The position numbers and the translations under genes were made by a program. Positions 25,515-35,313 of a stretch of 64,000 bases of DNA are shown here, one piece after another. Under the pieces are notes generated by a model. It made no database searches. It was not told where the DNA came from and saw nothing but the letters and a program-made list of their open reading frames with translations. Positions within the stretch are counted from its first letter, which is position 1; each line of letters opens with the position of its first letter. Origin of the DNA: Segetibacter koreensis DSM 18137 (GTDB taxonomy: Bacteria > Bacteroidota > Bacteroidia > Chitinophagales > Chitinophagaceae); assembly GCF_000374045.1 (NCBI RefSeq), contig NZ_KB893328.1, positions 1-64,000 of the forward strand. Direction: 5' to 3'.

Positions 25515-26595
25515 AAGGATGTATCATTTCAATACTTCCATCTGAATTATGTTTCAACTCCGTCACTTTTATATTTCTCAAGTAAGTTTTACCGGATAGT
25601 TCTGTATCATGATAGAAGATATACCATTTCCCTTTAAATTCAACTATAGAATGATGTGTTGTCCAGCCTTCTACAGGAGTCATGAAAACACCCTGGTAAG
25701 TAAACGGACCATAAGGGCTATCGCCAATTGCATATGCAAGAAAATGAGTGTTGCCGGTAGAATAAGAGAAGTAATACTTCCCATTGTATTTATGCATCCA
25801 TCCACCTTCAAAAAATCTTTTGTCGTGGTCTTTCGTTAGTAGTGGTTTGCCATCTTTATCAACTATTGTCACATCCCTTACCGGCTCTGAAAAATGTAAC
25901 ATGTCTTTGCTCATTTTAACTACTTTGGCGCTTAATGCCGGTTCGTTATCCTTTCCATTATCAGTTTTAGAACCATTGGCATCGTATTTACCGGTACTCC
26001 ATCTTTGCAGTTGGCCTCCCCAAATACCACCAAAATACATATACGAGTTGCCATCGGTATCTGTAAAAACTGCGGGGTCAATACTAAAGCTGCCCTCTAT
26101 CGGTTTTGGCTGCGATTTAAAAGGGCCGGTTGGCGAAGAACTGGTAGCTACACCAATCCGGAATATGTCATTTTTATCTTTGACAGGAAAATACAAATAA
26201 TAAGTACCGTTTTTATAAGCAGCATCGGGAGCCCACAATTGCCTTCCCGCCCATGAAATATCTTTAACGCTTAGCGCAACTCCGTGGTCTTTAACTTTTC
26301 CATTTATACTATCCATCGAAAGTATGTGATAATCCTTCATGTCAAAATGGTCCCCGTTATCATTTTCCTTTATACCTGATTCAATATCGTGCGACGGATA
26401 GATGTAAATTTTTCCGTTAAAAACATGAGCAGAAGGATCAGCGGTATAAATATGTGTTACTAACGGTTTTGATAAGTATTTTTTGGCGGTAGATTTATTA
26501 TTTTGAGCTATTACCTTCGTTGTACCTGAGAAAACTGATACCAAAACAGTAGCAGATAAAATAATGAAAAACTTACTATATACAGATCTCGTCAT
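25513..26595 (-). CDS. Glycoside hydrolase family 43 enzyme, secreted
   Basis: Exported protein (signal peptide through about residue 30, VIAQ) with a five-blade beta-propeller GH43 fold. The three acidic active-site positions are visible: D53 (ADPSAHVF, catalytic base), D173 (SIDPAVF, pKa modulator) and E263 (FFEGGWMHK, acid). Family members are arabinofuranosidases, xylosidases or arabinanases; which one is not readable. It stands alone, outside a SusC/D locus, so the substrate context is lacking. Length 360 is normal. Confidence 0.88.
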   Translation of the reverse strand: MTRSVYSKFFIILSATVLVSVFSGTTKVIAQNNKSTAKKYLSKPLVTHIYTADPSAHVFNGKIYIYPSHDIESGIKENDNGDHFDMKDYHILSMDSINGKVKDHGVALSVKDISWAGRQLWAPDAAYKNGTYYLYFPVKDKNDIFRIGVATSSSPTGPFKSQPKPIEGSFSIDPAVFTDTDGNSYMYFGGIWGGQLQRWSTGKYDANGSKTDNGKDNEPALSAKVVKMSKDMLHFSEPVRDVTIVDKDGKPLLTKDHDKRFFEGGWMHKYNGKYYFSYSTGNTHFLAYAIGDSPYGPFTYQGVFMTPVEGWTTHHSIVEFKGKWYIFYHDTELSGKTYLRNIKVTELKHNSDGSIEMIHP

Positions 26596-27229
26596 TGTTT
26601 GTTATTTGAATTTATTCAGTCTTTTTTGTCTTTTTTACGCTAAAAATCTTTTCGGCTTTTTATACTTGTTTTACTTTTTATTTAAAGTAAAGTTGTTATT
26701 ATCTCTTATAAATGCCTTTAAATTTCCAATATTAATTTTTTTTGAATAAACTCTGTCTTTTTTTTATAATTATTGACAAAAAAGATCTTAACTAGATGTA
26801 TCTATTTTAAGGAATCTATTCGCGACAAAATATTTTATGACGGTAAGTGGTTTGCTAGTTATAAAAGGTTAAGGGTTGTAGCAGTAAAGGAATGAAGAGA
26901 AAATGTGTTTTTATAAATACTTCTTATTATTAACAATAACTCACTCCCGCTATGAATACGAAATCATAATAATCATAATTGAGATTAAAATATTTAGGTG
27001 CAACAATATCGGCCATTGTTAGCAAAAGAAAAAGCTTTTGTTTTATGTCATTAAAAGATTAAGCAACAAGCTGCATCGTTATGGTGAAGGAAATAGCCGC
27101 TTTTAATCTAGCTTCCCGAAAACGTGCAATTAAAAGCCTGCTGCAGCTAATAAAAAAAATTGCTTCAGAAAACCTATATACGGAGCATCAGGAGTTGGGG
27201 AAAAGAATACCTCACGACAGTTTAGTTAT
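26596..27229. other. AT-rich intergenic region, nothing identified
   Basis: Over 600 bp of strongly AT-rich DNA. It should contain the GH43 promoter on the minus strand. A plus-strand open frame from 27081 runs into the antisense of the hemerythrin gene, and its translation does not look like a protein I can support. Confidence 0.4.
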
Positions 27230-27757
27230 TTATGCGGCATTAGCCATCTGCATTCCTTTTTTCCGTCGCTGGCCCTTCGTGCCTGGTTTGGCAATCATCT
27301 CGCTTTCTATTTGTTTAATAAATACATCATTGTAATAGCGCCAAAGAATTTCGTTCAGCACTGCTTCTTCATCGTCCATGTGGTTGTAGTTAAGAAGCAT
27401 GAATTCATTAAAGTTTTCACTTATTAATTCCATCACCGCTAATTTATTTTCTGCCCCCTGCATTTTATAAAACGATTTTATAAGGCTTTCAAGACTGAGA
27501 GACAGGTTGGCTATTTTATGGTGTTCACTGGTATAGCTATTCCACACCGATGGCTCATATTCAAAAATAAAAGGCAAAATATTAACAGTCTCATATTTTA
27601 CCTGTTCATCACAAAGCTCAAGTACTTCCTCTACTTTGTATATCGCTTCCACTGCTGTTGCTATATTCCAGTCGCCATTTCTACTTAAGTAAATACAGGT
27701 CGATAACAAACACTCTTTTAGTGGCCTGTGTACCTGGTTAAAAATATTGTAACGCAT
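27230..27757 (-). CDS. Hemerythrin-like helical protein
   Basis: A 175-residue all-helical protein. The spacing of His and acidic residues (HRPLKECL, KVEEVLELCDEQVKYE, TSEHHKIANLS, LNYNHMDDEEAVLNEILWRYYND) fits a four-helix bundle of the hemerythrin-cation-binding type with a di-iron centre. Its C-terminus has an extra basic tail (KPGTKGQRRKKGMQMANAA). Role could be oxygen, NO or iron handling; no partner is adjacent. Call is by pattern, not by a full match. Confidence 0.6.
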   Translation of the reverse strand: MRYNIFNQVHRPLKECLLSTCIYLSRNGDWNIATAVEAIYKVEEVLELCDEQVKYETVNILPFIFEYEPSVWNSYTSEHHKIANLSLSLESLIKSFYKMQGAENKLAVMELISENFNEFMLLNYNHMDDEEAVLNEILWRYYNDVFIKQIESEMIAKPGTKGQRRKKGMQMANAA

Positions 27758-28012
27758 GATTTGACATTTTAAAATTTAGAAGATCTGTTTTGGCTTTCCT
27801 TAACAAAAGAACAATACAAATATTCTTATCCCAATAGCACAAATATGTGGTTGGTACAAACGGCAGAATCAAGCCATAATGTTCACCTTTTGTAAGGAAG
27901 AATGGCGATGAATATTTTACATGTCTACAACAGATTGCTGCACTATTTTCACGCGGCGGTCGATAGAAAAAGCAGGTTTTTAAAACTTTTTTGAAACATA
28001 GCAATTTTCGGG

Positions 28013-28043
28013 TTGATACCTGCTATAGACATTTTTATTTTTG
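28013..28043 (+). promoter_or_regulatory. Promoter of the alkylation-repair island
   Basis: -33 TTG at 28013-28015 and -7 TATTTTTG at 28036-28043, spaced 20 bp, a good Bacteroidota match. It decides that the first repair gene starts at ATG 28068 and not at an upstream codon, which would lie inside the promoter. Confidence 0.7.
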
Positions 28044-28067
28044 TATAGTCAAATTAAAAATCATAAA

Positions 28068-28926
28068 ATGAAAGCGCAGGACGAAACTAACTTTAGCCGT
28101 ATTGCAGTAGCGATTGAGTATATAAAAAGCAATTTCAAAACACAACCCGGTCTCGAAGAAGTAGCTGAAAAAATAAATGTAAGCCCGTTTCACTTTCAAA
28201 GAATGTTTACAGACTGGGCAGGTGTCAGTCCTAAAAAGTTTTTGCAATACATCACGGTGGAGCACGCAAAAAAGATGCTGAAAGAAAACAACGCTACCTT
28301 GTTTGATACAGCGTTCCAAACCGGGCTTTCCGGTACGGGTCGCCTTCACGACTTATTTATAAACATAGAAGGAATGACACCGGGTGAATATAAAAATGGT
28401 GGTGAGAACCTTTCCATCAATTATAGTTTTGCCGAAAGTCCTTTTGGAAATATTTTGGTAGCATCTACCAGCAAAGGTATTTGTCATATGGCTTTTGCAA
28501 CTGGTGAAAAGGATGCATTACAGGAGTTAAAGACAAAATTTCCCAATGCGGTGTACAACCAAATAGTTGACCTGGCACAACAAAAATATATTATACATTT
28601 TTACGCACGATTGGAGCGAGCTTAACCAGGTTAAGTTACATTTAAAAGGGACAGAATTTCAATTAAAAGTTTGGGAAGCACTTTTAAAAATTCCAATGGG
28701 GCACTTAACTACATATGGAAACATTGCAAGGCAAATAGACCTGCCCAATGCTTCAAGAGCTGTAGGCACCGCGGTAGGTGATAACCCGGTAGCATTTTTA
28801 ATTCCTTGTCACCGCGTCATTCAGTCAACTGGTGTCTTTGGTCAATATCATTGGGGAAGCATTCGTAAGGCAGCTATGATTGGGTGGGAAGCTGCTCATG
28901 CAGATGCTATTTCTAAAGTAAATTAA
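28068..28926 (+). pseudogene. ada-like AraC regulator + O6-methylguanine methyltransferase, frameshifted
   Basis: N-terminal AraC HTH (EEVAEKINVSPFHFQRMF, then GLSGTGRLHDLFINIEGMTPGEYKNGG) and C-terminal MGMT domain with active-site PCHRVIQSTG. An N-terminal Ada zinc domain is absent. The reading frame shifts: the first part runs into TAA at 28623, the second continues in the next frame from about 28587. Removing one A from the A5 run at 28582-28586 joins them as QQNILYIFTHDWSEL. It is therefore either a real frameshift or a base-calling error in a homopolymer. Function would be to sense and repair alkylated DNA; AlkB and a zinc-domain protein follow. Confidence 0.8.
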
Positions 28927-28964
28927 AATTATGGACCAAGCTTTATTACTACTATGAAACCGCG

Positions 28965-28990
28965 GTTGCGTCGCACTCTTGTGCTTTCTG
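28965..28990. repeat. Dispersed intergenic repeat, copy C (inverted)
   Basis: The minus strand contains ACAAGAGTGCGACGCAAC, identical over 18 bases to the copy at 44110-44136. Lies between the ada-like and oxygenase genes. Confidence 0.55.
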
Positions 28991-29089
28991 TTCACCACTC
29001 AGCTTTAAAAAGCTATGAACACAAATGACAGCTTTTTCCATTTTTCTTAAAAACACTTCCTCAAAATCTATATCGAACGCTTTAAAACA

Positions 29090-29800
29090 ATGAAAAATAT
29101 AAAAGAAAAAATTTCTTCGATTAATTGGGAAAGTGTATCAGAAAATATGCATGAAAAAGGCTTTGCCGTAGTGCCTGAATTATTATTCTGAAAGTTGTAA
29201 AATGCTTATAGATAATTATAATGATCCTGATTTTTATCGCAAAAAATCATTATGGAACGTTATCGGTTTGGACTAGGTGAATATAAATATTTCGATTATC
29301 CATTACCAGGTTTAATACAAACAATCAAAGAAGAAATATATCCTAAACTTGCACCAATTGCAAATAAATGGATGAATGTTTTGCATATAGAAAAAGAATT
29401 TCCGTGTAAATTTGAAGAGTTGCAAAGGCTTTGTCACAACAATAATCAAACAAAGCCAACTGTGCTCATTTTAAAATATGGCAAGGGCGGGCATAACACT
29501 CTGCACCAGGATTTATACGGAGATATATTTTTCCCGATTCAAATGGTTTTATTTTTAAATGAACCTGCTGAAGATTATTTAGGCGGTGAATTTGTATTAA
29601 TACAACAAACGCCGAGAGCGCAATCTAAAGCGATTGTTTTACAACCGCGAAAAGGAGATATGCTAATTTTTACAACAAATTTCAGACCTGTAAAAGGTAG
29701 CAAAGGATACTATCGGGCAAATATGAAACACGGGGTAAGTGAGGTACACGAAGGAGAACGTCATACCCTTGGAATTATTTTTCATGATGCCTTAAAGTAA
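29090..29800 (+). pseudogene. 2OG-Fe(II) oxygenase (PF09859 type) with two compensating indels
   Basis: Most of the protein (from 29252: MERYRFGLGEYKYFDYPLP, LKYGKGGHNTLHQDLYGD, GGEFVLIQQ, GDMLIFTTN, MKHGVSEVHEGERHTLGIIFHDA) is intact and shows the HxD...H iron facial-triad logic. The N-terminal part begins at ATG 29090 (MKNIKEKISSINWESVSENM) in the same frame but hits TGA at 29189. A single-base insertion at the TT near 29186 and a one-base loss in the A6 run at 29241 would restore one 236-residue protein. Substrate unknown; position within an alkylation-repair island suggests alkylated nucleic acid. Confidence 0.75.
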
Positions 29801-29803
29801 TAC

Positions 29804-30049
29804 ATGATCCATCATAATAACATTAGTAACACTGAATTGCGAAAACAAATTAGACAAAATTTTATTCGTTTTGGTGGAAACATGAAGCTTAAAATTTATG
29901 GCAAACTAAATTGCATATCCGGAAAAAGAATGCTGAAGCAAAACCGGGTCTTTTTCTGCACAGAAGCAGAAGCAATAAAGAATGGCTTTCGCCCATGTGG
30001 ACATTGCATGAGGAGCGATTATAAAAAATGGAAAAATGGACTTGTTTAA
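29804..30049 (+). CDS. Stand-alone Ada zinc-domain (methylphosphotriester-type) protein
   Basis: An 81-residue protein resembling only the N-terminal zinc domain of Ada (PF02805): KLNCISGKRM, a Phe-rich strand, then GFRPCGHCMRSDYKKW. In Ada four cysteines bind zinc; here the second of the first pair is replaced by Lys (C-I-S-G-K), leaving three canonical positions plus one extra Cys (VFFC). It is 3 bp after the oxygenase stop and overlaps the AlkB start by 14 bp, so translation is coupled. It may supply in trans the sensor domain the upstream Ada-like regulator lacks; this is inference. Confidence 0.75.
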   Translation: MIHHNNISNTELRKQIRQNFIRFGGNMKLKIYGKLNCISGKRMLKQNRVFFCTEAEAIKNGFRPCGHCMRSDYKKWKNGLV

Positions 30050-30638
30050 TACAGAGAGGATAACAAACTTATTACCGTATGACGGCGTAGTAAATTATTA
30101 TGGAAAAGTGCTCGGTCAAAAAGAGGCGGATGATTACTTGGACTGCCTGTTACACACCATAAAGTGGAAAAATGATGAAGCCATTATCTTTGGAAAACAC
30201 ATTATTACCAAAAGAAAAGTGGCCTGGTATGGCGATACAGGTTATTCATATACTTACTCTAACACCACAAAACAGGCATTGGAATGGACTAGAGAATTGT
30301 TAGAACTCAAACAAATGGCAGAGGAACTTACGGAAAGCAAATTCAATTCATGCCTGCTTAATTTGTATCATAATGGAGATGAAGGTGTAGCATGGCACAG
30401 TGATGATGAAAAATCATTAGCAAGAAATGGGGCCATTGCTTCATTTAGTTTTGGCGCTGAAAGAAAATTTTCTTTCAGACATAAAAAGACAAAGGAACCC
30501 GTATCAGTTATTTTAGAACATGGAAGTCTGCTGGTAATGAAAGATGCAACACAAATAAACTGGCTGCACTGTTTGCCAAAATCGAAAAAAATAATGCTAC
30601 CAAGAGTAAATCTCACTTTTAGAACAATGGTGACCTAG
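30036..30638 (+). CDS. AlkB-like alpha-ketoglutarate-dependent DNA/RNA demethylase
   Basis: A 200-residue 2OG-Fe(II) dioxygenase that oxidatively removes methyl groups from N1-methyladenine and N3-methylcytosine in family members. The AlkB signature is visible: Y111-H-N113, W120-H121-S-D123, the distal iron ligand H178 and the 2OG-binding R190/R196 in RVNLTFR. Last gene of the alkylation-repair island; its stop is 2 bp from the converging GSDH gene. Confidence 0.9.
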   Translation: MDLFNTERITNLLPYDGVVNYYGKVLGQKEADDYLDCLLHTIKWKNDEAIIFGKHIITKRKVAWYGDTGYSYTYSNTTKQALEWTRELLELKQMAEELTESKFNSCLLNLYHNGDEGVAWHSDDEKSLARNGAIASFSFGAERKFSFRHKKTKEPVSVILEHGSLLVMKDATQINWLHCLPKSKKIMLPRVNLTFRTMVT

Positions 30639-30640
30639 GT

Positions 30641-33418
30641 TTATTTTTCTACTACTATTTCTTTTGTTATTGATTTTTTTCCATTTCTGACAGTCAATAA
30701 ATACACACCATTTTTCAAATCTCCTGCATTTATCTGTTCCATTTTATTATTGGTAATCGCAATGTTTCTTATTAGCCTGCCATTAATATCAGACAATGTA
30801 ATTACATCGGAATTGAAATTATTTTTCACTAATACATAAAAAATATTTTTTGCCGGGTTGGGATAAATTGAAAACATCAACTCTTTATTAGGCCTCTCCT
30901 TTAAAACTATCTGTGTGTTATTTTGTTGTTTACTGGCAGTTGAAAAATAATTTACCACTAGCTGCGGTCTATTAGCTTCTGCTTCTCTTGAATTAAATTC
31001 AACGCGACTTACTGTTATATCACGATTGATAAGTTTAATCGTGACAAAATTCGCTCCTGCCTTTTTAAAGATTTTTATATACTTTGTAATATCCCAATCA
31101 TAATATCTGAATGTAGTTCCGGCAACCGATGTAGTGGCAACAGTTGAAGTATCTTCAAGTGGATTGTTATTGCGTGTTATCGTAGTTTCAACCCAGTTAT
31201 TGTCTGATACATTATGAACATCAATAGCTACAGAATCATCTTCTGTACTATTTAATGCTCCATATAAACGAAGTGTCGCAGAAGAAGCGTCAGGAGGAAA
31301 AGATGAAATATCGAACCTTAGATATATTTCCCGTTCGTAATAAGCTACATGGGATTTCTTTGAATATAAAACGGGACTGGAACCAAAATTTGTATTTGCA
31401 AATGTGCCTGCTCGTACAAAAGCATCAGCTACAGGTGTCAGTATTTCTTGTGTTGTTTTCGAAAAATTAGCTGTGTAAGCAACATCATTAACAGGAGTAG
31501 CAAATGTTTGTATTGTATCCCCTCCATTGTTCCAACCGCTAAATGTATAATCTCCCTGGTGCGTTATTACTCCAATTGTTCGTACCATTCCTTCAACACT
31601 GATAACAGTTACAGGTGCCGTAAAGGGTTGGCCATCCAATGTAACCAGCAAATTTTCAGGATTGGTTTGAATTGTTATAGTAGATTTTCTTGGCAGTATG
31701 TCGGTGAATGAAGTATCTGATGCGCCTTTTGAATCTGTCACTACTAAATATAAACGGTAAAAAACATTTGCCGAAGTTTCACCAATGTCAGGAATAGTGA
31801 ATGAACCACGGGTTATTCCGGCTGGGATGGTCGGGCCAGGATGGGTATGAGCATCGTGGTAAAATAAGACGAACCATTTAAAATCAGAAGCTGGCAAAGA
31901 ACCATCTTCCGGGTCTGTTCCGGCTCCTGAAAAACTTATTTTATTTCCCCCTGCGTATGTGGCTCCTTGTTTAGGTGTTTCTATCGTAGCCGTTGGCGTT
32001 TGATTAGAATCTGTAACTGTAAGTGTGGCATTGCTGCTTGTGTCTCTTCCTGCACGATTGCTAACGATAACAGAGTAAGTGCCAGCATCAGAGTAAGTTA
32101 CAGATGAAATTTTATAAGAAGGGTTTGTAGCTCCTTTGATACTTACGCCATTTTTTCTCCATTGATAGAATAAAGAGTCAGCGCTACTAGCTTTTACATA
32201 AAAAACTGCGGTTTTTCCTTTTGATACGGTAATGCTTACAGGCTGTTCATCAATAACAGGTGCGTCGGAATTAGTGTATGTAATTTTATAAACAGCACTG
32301 GTGGTACGGCTAAGAAAATACAAATTTCCGTCATTACCTGTTGTAATACAGACAGCACTGCCTGGTATGGATGAAGCAAAATTTTCACGTTTTACAGTAT
32401 TATTCTTAATGGAGATCGAATTGATCCACCTGCTGCAATAATCCAGGAAAAAATATTTTCCTACATAAGAAGATGGATAATTGGTTTTCGATGGATTGAA
32501 AAAAGTTCCTCCCGTTATCGCACACCCTACTTCACTTCCACTGCCATGAGCATAAGTGTACACCGGATTTGTATAATGTAAAGTAGAATCTTTTCCTTCT
32601 GCTAAAGGCCATCCATAATTTAATCCTCCTGTAGTACAATTATTTATCTCTTCCCACATATTTTGGCCAACATCATTTACAAATATTTTACCTGTCAGAG
32701 GCTGCACCGATAAGGTGAACGGATTTCTCAACCCATACGACCAAATTCTCCTGCGTTCTTCACTACCGGTTTTAAAAGGATTGCCGTCAGGAACAGTGCC
32801 ATCAGCATTGATCCTAAGAATTTTACCGAGATAAGTGTCAAGGTTTTGTGCATTTGCGGAATTTGCATTATCCCCAATTCCTACATATAATTTCCCATCT
32901 TTTCCAAACTGTATACTTCCGCCGTTATGATTTGTTGCATTGCTTAAGGGACTAAGATTTAAAATTACAACTTCACTTCCCGGTACCACAACATCGCCAT
33001 TTGCTGTAAAACGACTAATGCGATTATTGGCAGCAGAAGAAAGTGTATAATATAAGTATATATATTTATTGGTGTTAAAATCTGGATCAAAAGCAATCCC
33101 TAACAGACCACGTTCGCCCTTTGAGTTTACCTGTAAAGTAATAAAAGGTTTAGAGAGCAAACCGCCATTTTTAATAATTCTTAGTGCTCCGGTTTGTTCT
33201 GCAACAAAAAGGCGACCATCGGGGGCAAAAGCCATTACTGTAGGATTACTGATACCACTTGCAACCAGAATTTGGTTAAATCCTTTTGGTAGTTGTTGAC
33301 TTATCGCAGGCAAGACTAGTATCAAAAAGAAAATAAATATTGAAATAGATATTTTAGCGAATGTTATAAAAAGCGTTTGATAAAATTTTTGCAAGAACTG
33401 TTGGAAAAGTATTAGCAT
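30641..33418 (-). CDS. T9SS-secreted glucose/sorbosone dehydrogenase-like multidomain protein
   Basis: 925 residues. After a long hydrophobic signal region (about 20-42) come a GSDH/soluble-quinoprotein-type propeller (about 45-385, with GLRNPFTLSVQPLTGKIFVNDVGQNMWEEIN), an Ig-like domain (about 390-470), a PKD-like segment, a DNRLRE-like domain (about 660-830) and a C-terminal type IX secretion sorting domain (YPNPAKNIFYV to VEK). It is thus exported to the surface or medium. Many such proteins are PQQ-type sugar oxidases, but cofactor residues cannot be checked here. Converges with the repair island with 2 bp between stops. Confidence 0.88.
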   Translation of the reverse strand: MLILFQQFLQKFYQTLFITFAKISISIFIFFLILVLPAISQQLPKGFNQILVASGISNPTVMAFAPDGRLFVAEQTGALRIIKNGGLLSKPFITLQVNSKGERGLLGIAFDPDFNTNKYIYLYYTLSSAANNRISRFTANGDVVVPGSEVVILNLSPLSNATNHNGGSIQFGKDGKLYVGIGDNANSANAQNLDTYLGKILRINADGTVPDGNPFKTGSEERRRIWSYGLRNPFTLSVQPLTGKIFVNDVGQNMWEEINNCTTGGLNYGWPLAEGKDSTLHYTNPVYTYAHGSGSEVGCAITGGTFFNPSKTNYPSSYVGKYFFLDYCSRWINSISIKNNTVKRENFASSIPGSAVCITTGNDGNLYFLSRTTSAVYKITYTNSDAPVIDEQPVSITVSKGKTAVFYVKASSADSLFYQWRKNGVSIKGATNPSYKISSVTYSDAGTYSVIVSNRAGRDTSSNATLTVTDSNQTPTATIETPKQGATYAGGNKISFSGAGTDPEDGSLPASDFKWFVLFYHDAHTHPGPTIPAGITRGSFTIPDIGETSANVFYRLYLVVTDSKGASDTSFTDILPRKSTITIQTNPENLLVTLDGQPFTAPVTVISVEGMVRTIGVITHQGDYTFSGWNNGGDTIQTFATPVNDVAYTANFSKTTQEILTPVADAFVRAGTFANTNFGSSPVLYSKKSHVAYYEREIYLRFDISSFPPDASSATLRLYGALNSTEDDSVAIDVHNVSDNNWVETTITRNNNPLEDTSTVATTSVAGTTFRYYDWDITKYIKIFKKAGANFVTIKLINRDITVSRVEFNSREAEANRPQLVVNYFSTASKQQNNTQIVLKERPNKELMFSIYPNPAKNIFYVLVKNNFNSDVITLSDINGRLIRNIAITNNKMEQINAGDLKNGVYLLTVRNGKKSITKEIVVEK

Positions 33419-34047
33419 ATAGCTTTTTTTATTGAGATGTGATGCTTATTTAGTGGAAACAAAATCAAAGTTTGATGTGTCTATTTCCTCTTGCTCCTTT
33501 CACTTTCACAAAAGATGACATCTAAAAAATACTTTAAAAAATTACTTAAGAACATTCAACTTTAGACCAGCTGGAGTTTTATGTAGGTTAGTATTGTAAA
33601 GAAATTAAGCTTTTAAAAAGTTTCTCCCCGCCGAGCGCAACTACGCCTGATTATAACGACATCTATCTTAGCTAAAGTTAAATCAAATATTAGAAAAGTT
33701 ATAATATTAATGTTTTTAATCCGGTATAATAAGCATAGGAACATGACCAGCTCATGTTTGTATTTCTTAATGTTGCAATGCGAAAGCTCATAGACTATGT
33801 TCTTTCTGCAGACTAACTTAAAACCTGCAATCAGCCTTTTCTGCAATTATTGATATTTTATAAACTCACTTGTTTAAACTCCGTCAGATGCCTGAAACTC
33901 GTTAAACTCATAATTCTATTGTAAGTACTTATGATTGTTTTGTAGCTTATCTTTATTATGTATGTTGAAAAAAATAGTGGAGGCCAAACTGGTATTATTT
34001 TTTTCAACTTCTTATGCAAGTAAAAACTGCACAAATCTTCTTAAAAC
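33419..34047. other. AT-rich intergenic region, nothing identified
   Basis: About 630 bp upstream of both the GSDH gene (minus) and rpiA (plus). A minus-strand open frame at 33613-33846 has an unlikely composition and I do not support it. No repeat or promoter consensus noted. Confidence 0.4.
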
Positions 34048-34731
34048 ATGATGAACCATTTAGAAAAAGAAAAGCAACTGGCGGCAAAAGAAGCTGTTAA
34101 GCTTATAAGCAATAATCAAATTGTAGGATTAGGAACCGGGTCTACCGCAATATATGCCGTGCAAGAAATAGGAAACCTGGTAAAACAGGGCTTTAATATT
34201 AAAGGCGTTGCCACATCAAATAAAACAAAAGAACTCGCTAAATCCCTGAATATACCGTTAATGGATATCAATGACGTAAATTTTATTGATATAACGATAG
34301 ACGGAGCTGATGAATTTAACAGCGATCTGGTTTTGATAAAAGGAGGTGGGGGAGCTCTTTTGAAGGAAAAAATAGTTGCGTCTATGACTAATGTTGAAGT
34401 AATTATTGCTGACTCCTCAAAAAAAGTAGATACGTTAGGCTCATTTCCGCTCCCTATTGAAGTTGTACCGTTTGCTGCTAATTATGTTATCCGCGAACTG
34501 TTCCACATGAGCGGTTTTGGTAAAATAAGGATATCAAATAATCAACCTTTTATAACCGATGCCGGAAACTTCATTATAGATACTGATTTCGGCACCATTG
34601 CAGATCCTGTTTATATATCAGAAACCTTAAATAATATAGTAGGAATTGTTGCCCATGGATTGTTTATTAAGCTCGCAAATAAAGTAATAATGGGTGTTGG
34701 TGAAAGCAATACAACAGTTGTTTATCAATAA
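34048..34731 (+). CDS. rpiA: Ribose-5-phosphate isomerase A
   Basis: Interconverts ribose 5-phosphate and ribulose 5-phosphate in the pentose phosphate pathway. At 227 residues it matches RpiA. Signature segments are the nucleotide/phosphate loop GLGTGSTA, the catalytic Asp and Lys region DGADEFNSDLVLIKGGGGALLKEKIVA, and the C-terminal GVVAHGLFIKLANKVIMGV-like end. Convergent with the acidic-repeat protein with 3 bp between stops. Confidence 0.95.
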   Translation: MMNHLEKEKQLAAKEAVKLISNNQIVGLGTGSTAIYAVQEIGNLVKQGFNIKGVATSNKTKELAKSLNIPLMDINDVNFIDITIDGADEFNSDLVLIKGGGGALLKEKIVASMTNVEVIIADSSKKVDTLGSFPLPIEVVPFAANYVIRELFHMSGFGKIRISNNQPFITDAGNFIIDTDFGTIADPVYISETLNNIVGIVAHGLFIKLANKVIMGVGESNTTVVYQ

Positions 34732-34734
34732 TTA

Positions 34735-35193
34735 TTAATCCTCGTCAGAAGATTCATTCGTTGTTCTTTCCTGATCATTTTTAAGAAAATTAATATGCTT
34801 TTGCGTGTTAGCATCTTGAGGAGATTGAAGTGAAGGATCGATGTCATCTGTTTTGTGTTTCATTTTCTCCTCCCTCATTTCTCTCCATTGTCGTTGGGTT
34901 GGGCTTTCTTCGTTCTCTGTGGCAGATGTACTGTCTCTGGTTTCTTCCTCTTCAGTATCAAGAAAATTGACATGCTTTTGCGTATTTGCATCTTGAGGAG
35001 ACTGAAGTGAAAGATCTATATCGTCTTTTTTGTTTTTTATTCTCTCCTCCCTCATTTCTTTCCACTGTTGCTTTGCAGAGTTTTCTTCATCGCCCGCCGA
35101 TGGATGACCGGTTTCTTTAGTATCAGGGAATTTAAGAGGTTTTCCTGTATTCTCATTTTCAGATGAAGGAACTGAGGGGTCTTGAATATTCAT
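34735..35193 (-). CDS. Hydrophilic acidic protein with internal tandem repeat
   Basis: 152 residues, rich in Glu, Asp, Lys, Gln and Ser with no hydrophobic segment. Two roughly 45-residue repeats (about 42-84 and 99-140) share the run QSPQDANTQKH and the pattern WKEMREERI / WREMREEKM followed by DDID. Likely disordered or partly helical. Function unknown; comparable in style to the other small charged protein at 46495. Repeat units make this locus a candidate for length variation. Confidence 0.65.
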   Translation of the reverse strand: MNIQDPSVPSSENENTGKPLKFPDTKETGHPSAGDEENSAKQQWKEMREERIKNKKDDIDLSLQSPQDANTQKHVNFLDTEEEETRDSTSATENEESPTQRQWREMREEKMKHKTDDIDPSLQSPQDANTQKHINFLKNDQERTTNESSDED

Positions 35194-35313
35194 AACAAAG
35201 AGTTTATGCTAATACTTTTAATCCTACGATAGTAAAGTTAGAATGTCATGTAATTTAGTAAAACTTATTAAAAGGGTGAACAACTAATGTTTTTATTAGC
35301 GGGAAATTTTATC

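Noticed and set aside
27081-27335. 84-codon plus-strand ORF with hydrophobic C-terminus
   Set aside because: Its C-terminal third is the antisense of the hemerythrin-like gene, and the N-terminal part shows no recognisable domain or conserved pattern.
33613-33846. 77-codon minus-strand ORF in the rpiA upstream region
   Set aside because: AT-rich chance frame; composition unlike protein and no promoter or neighbours to support it.
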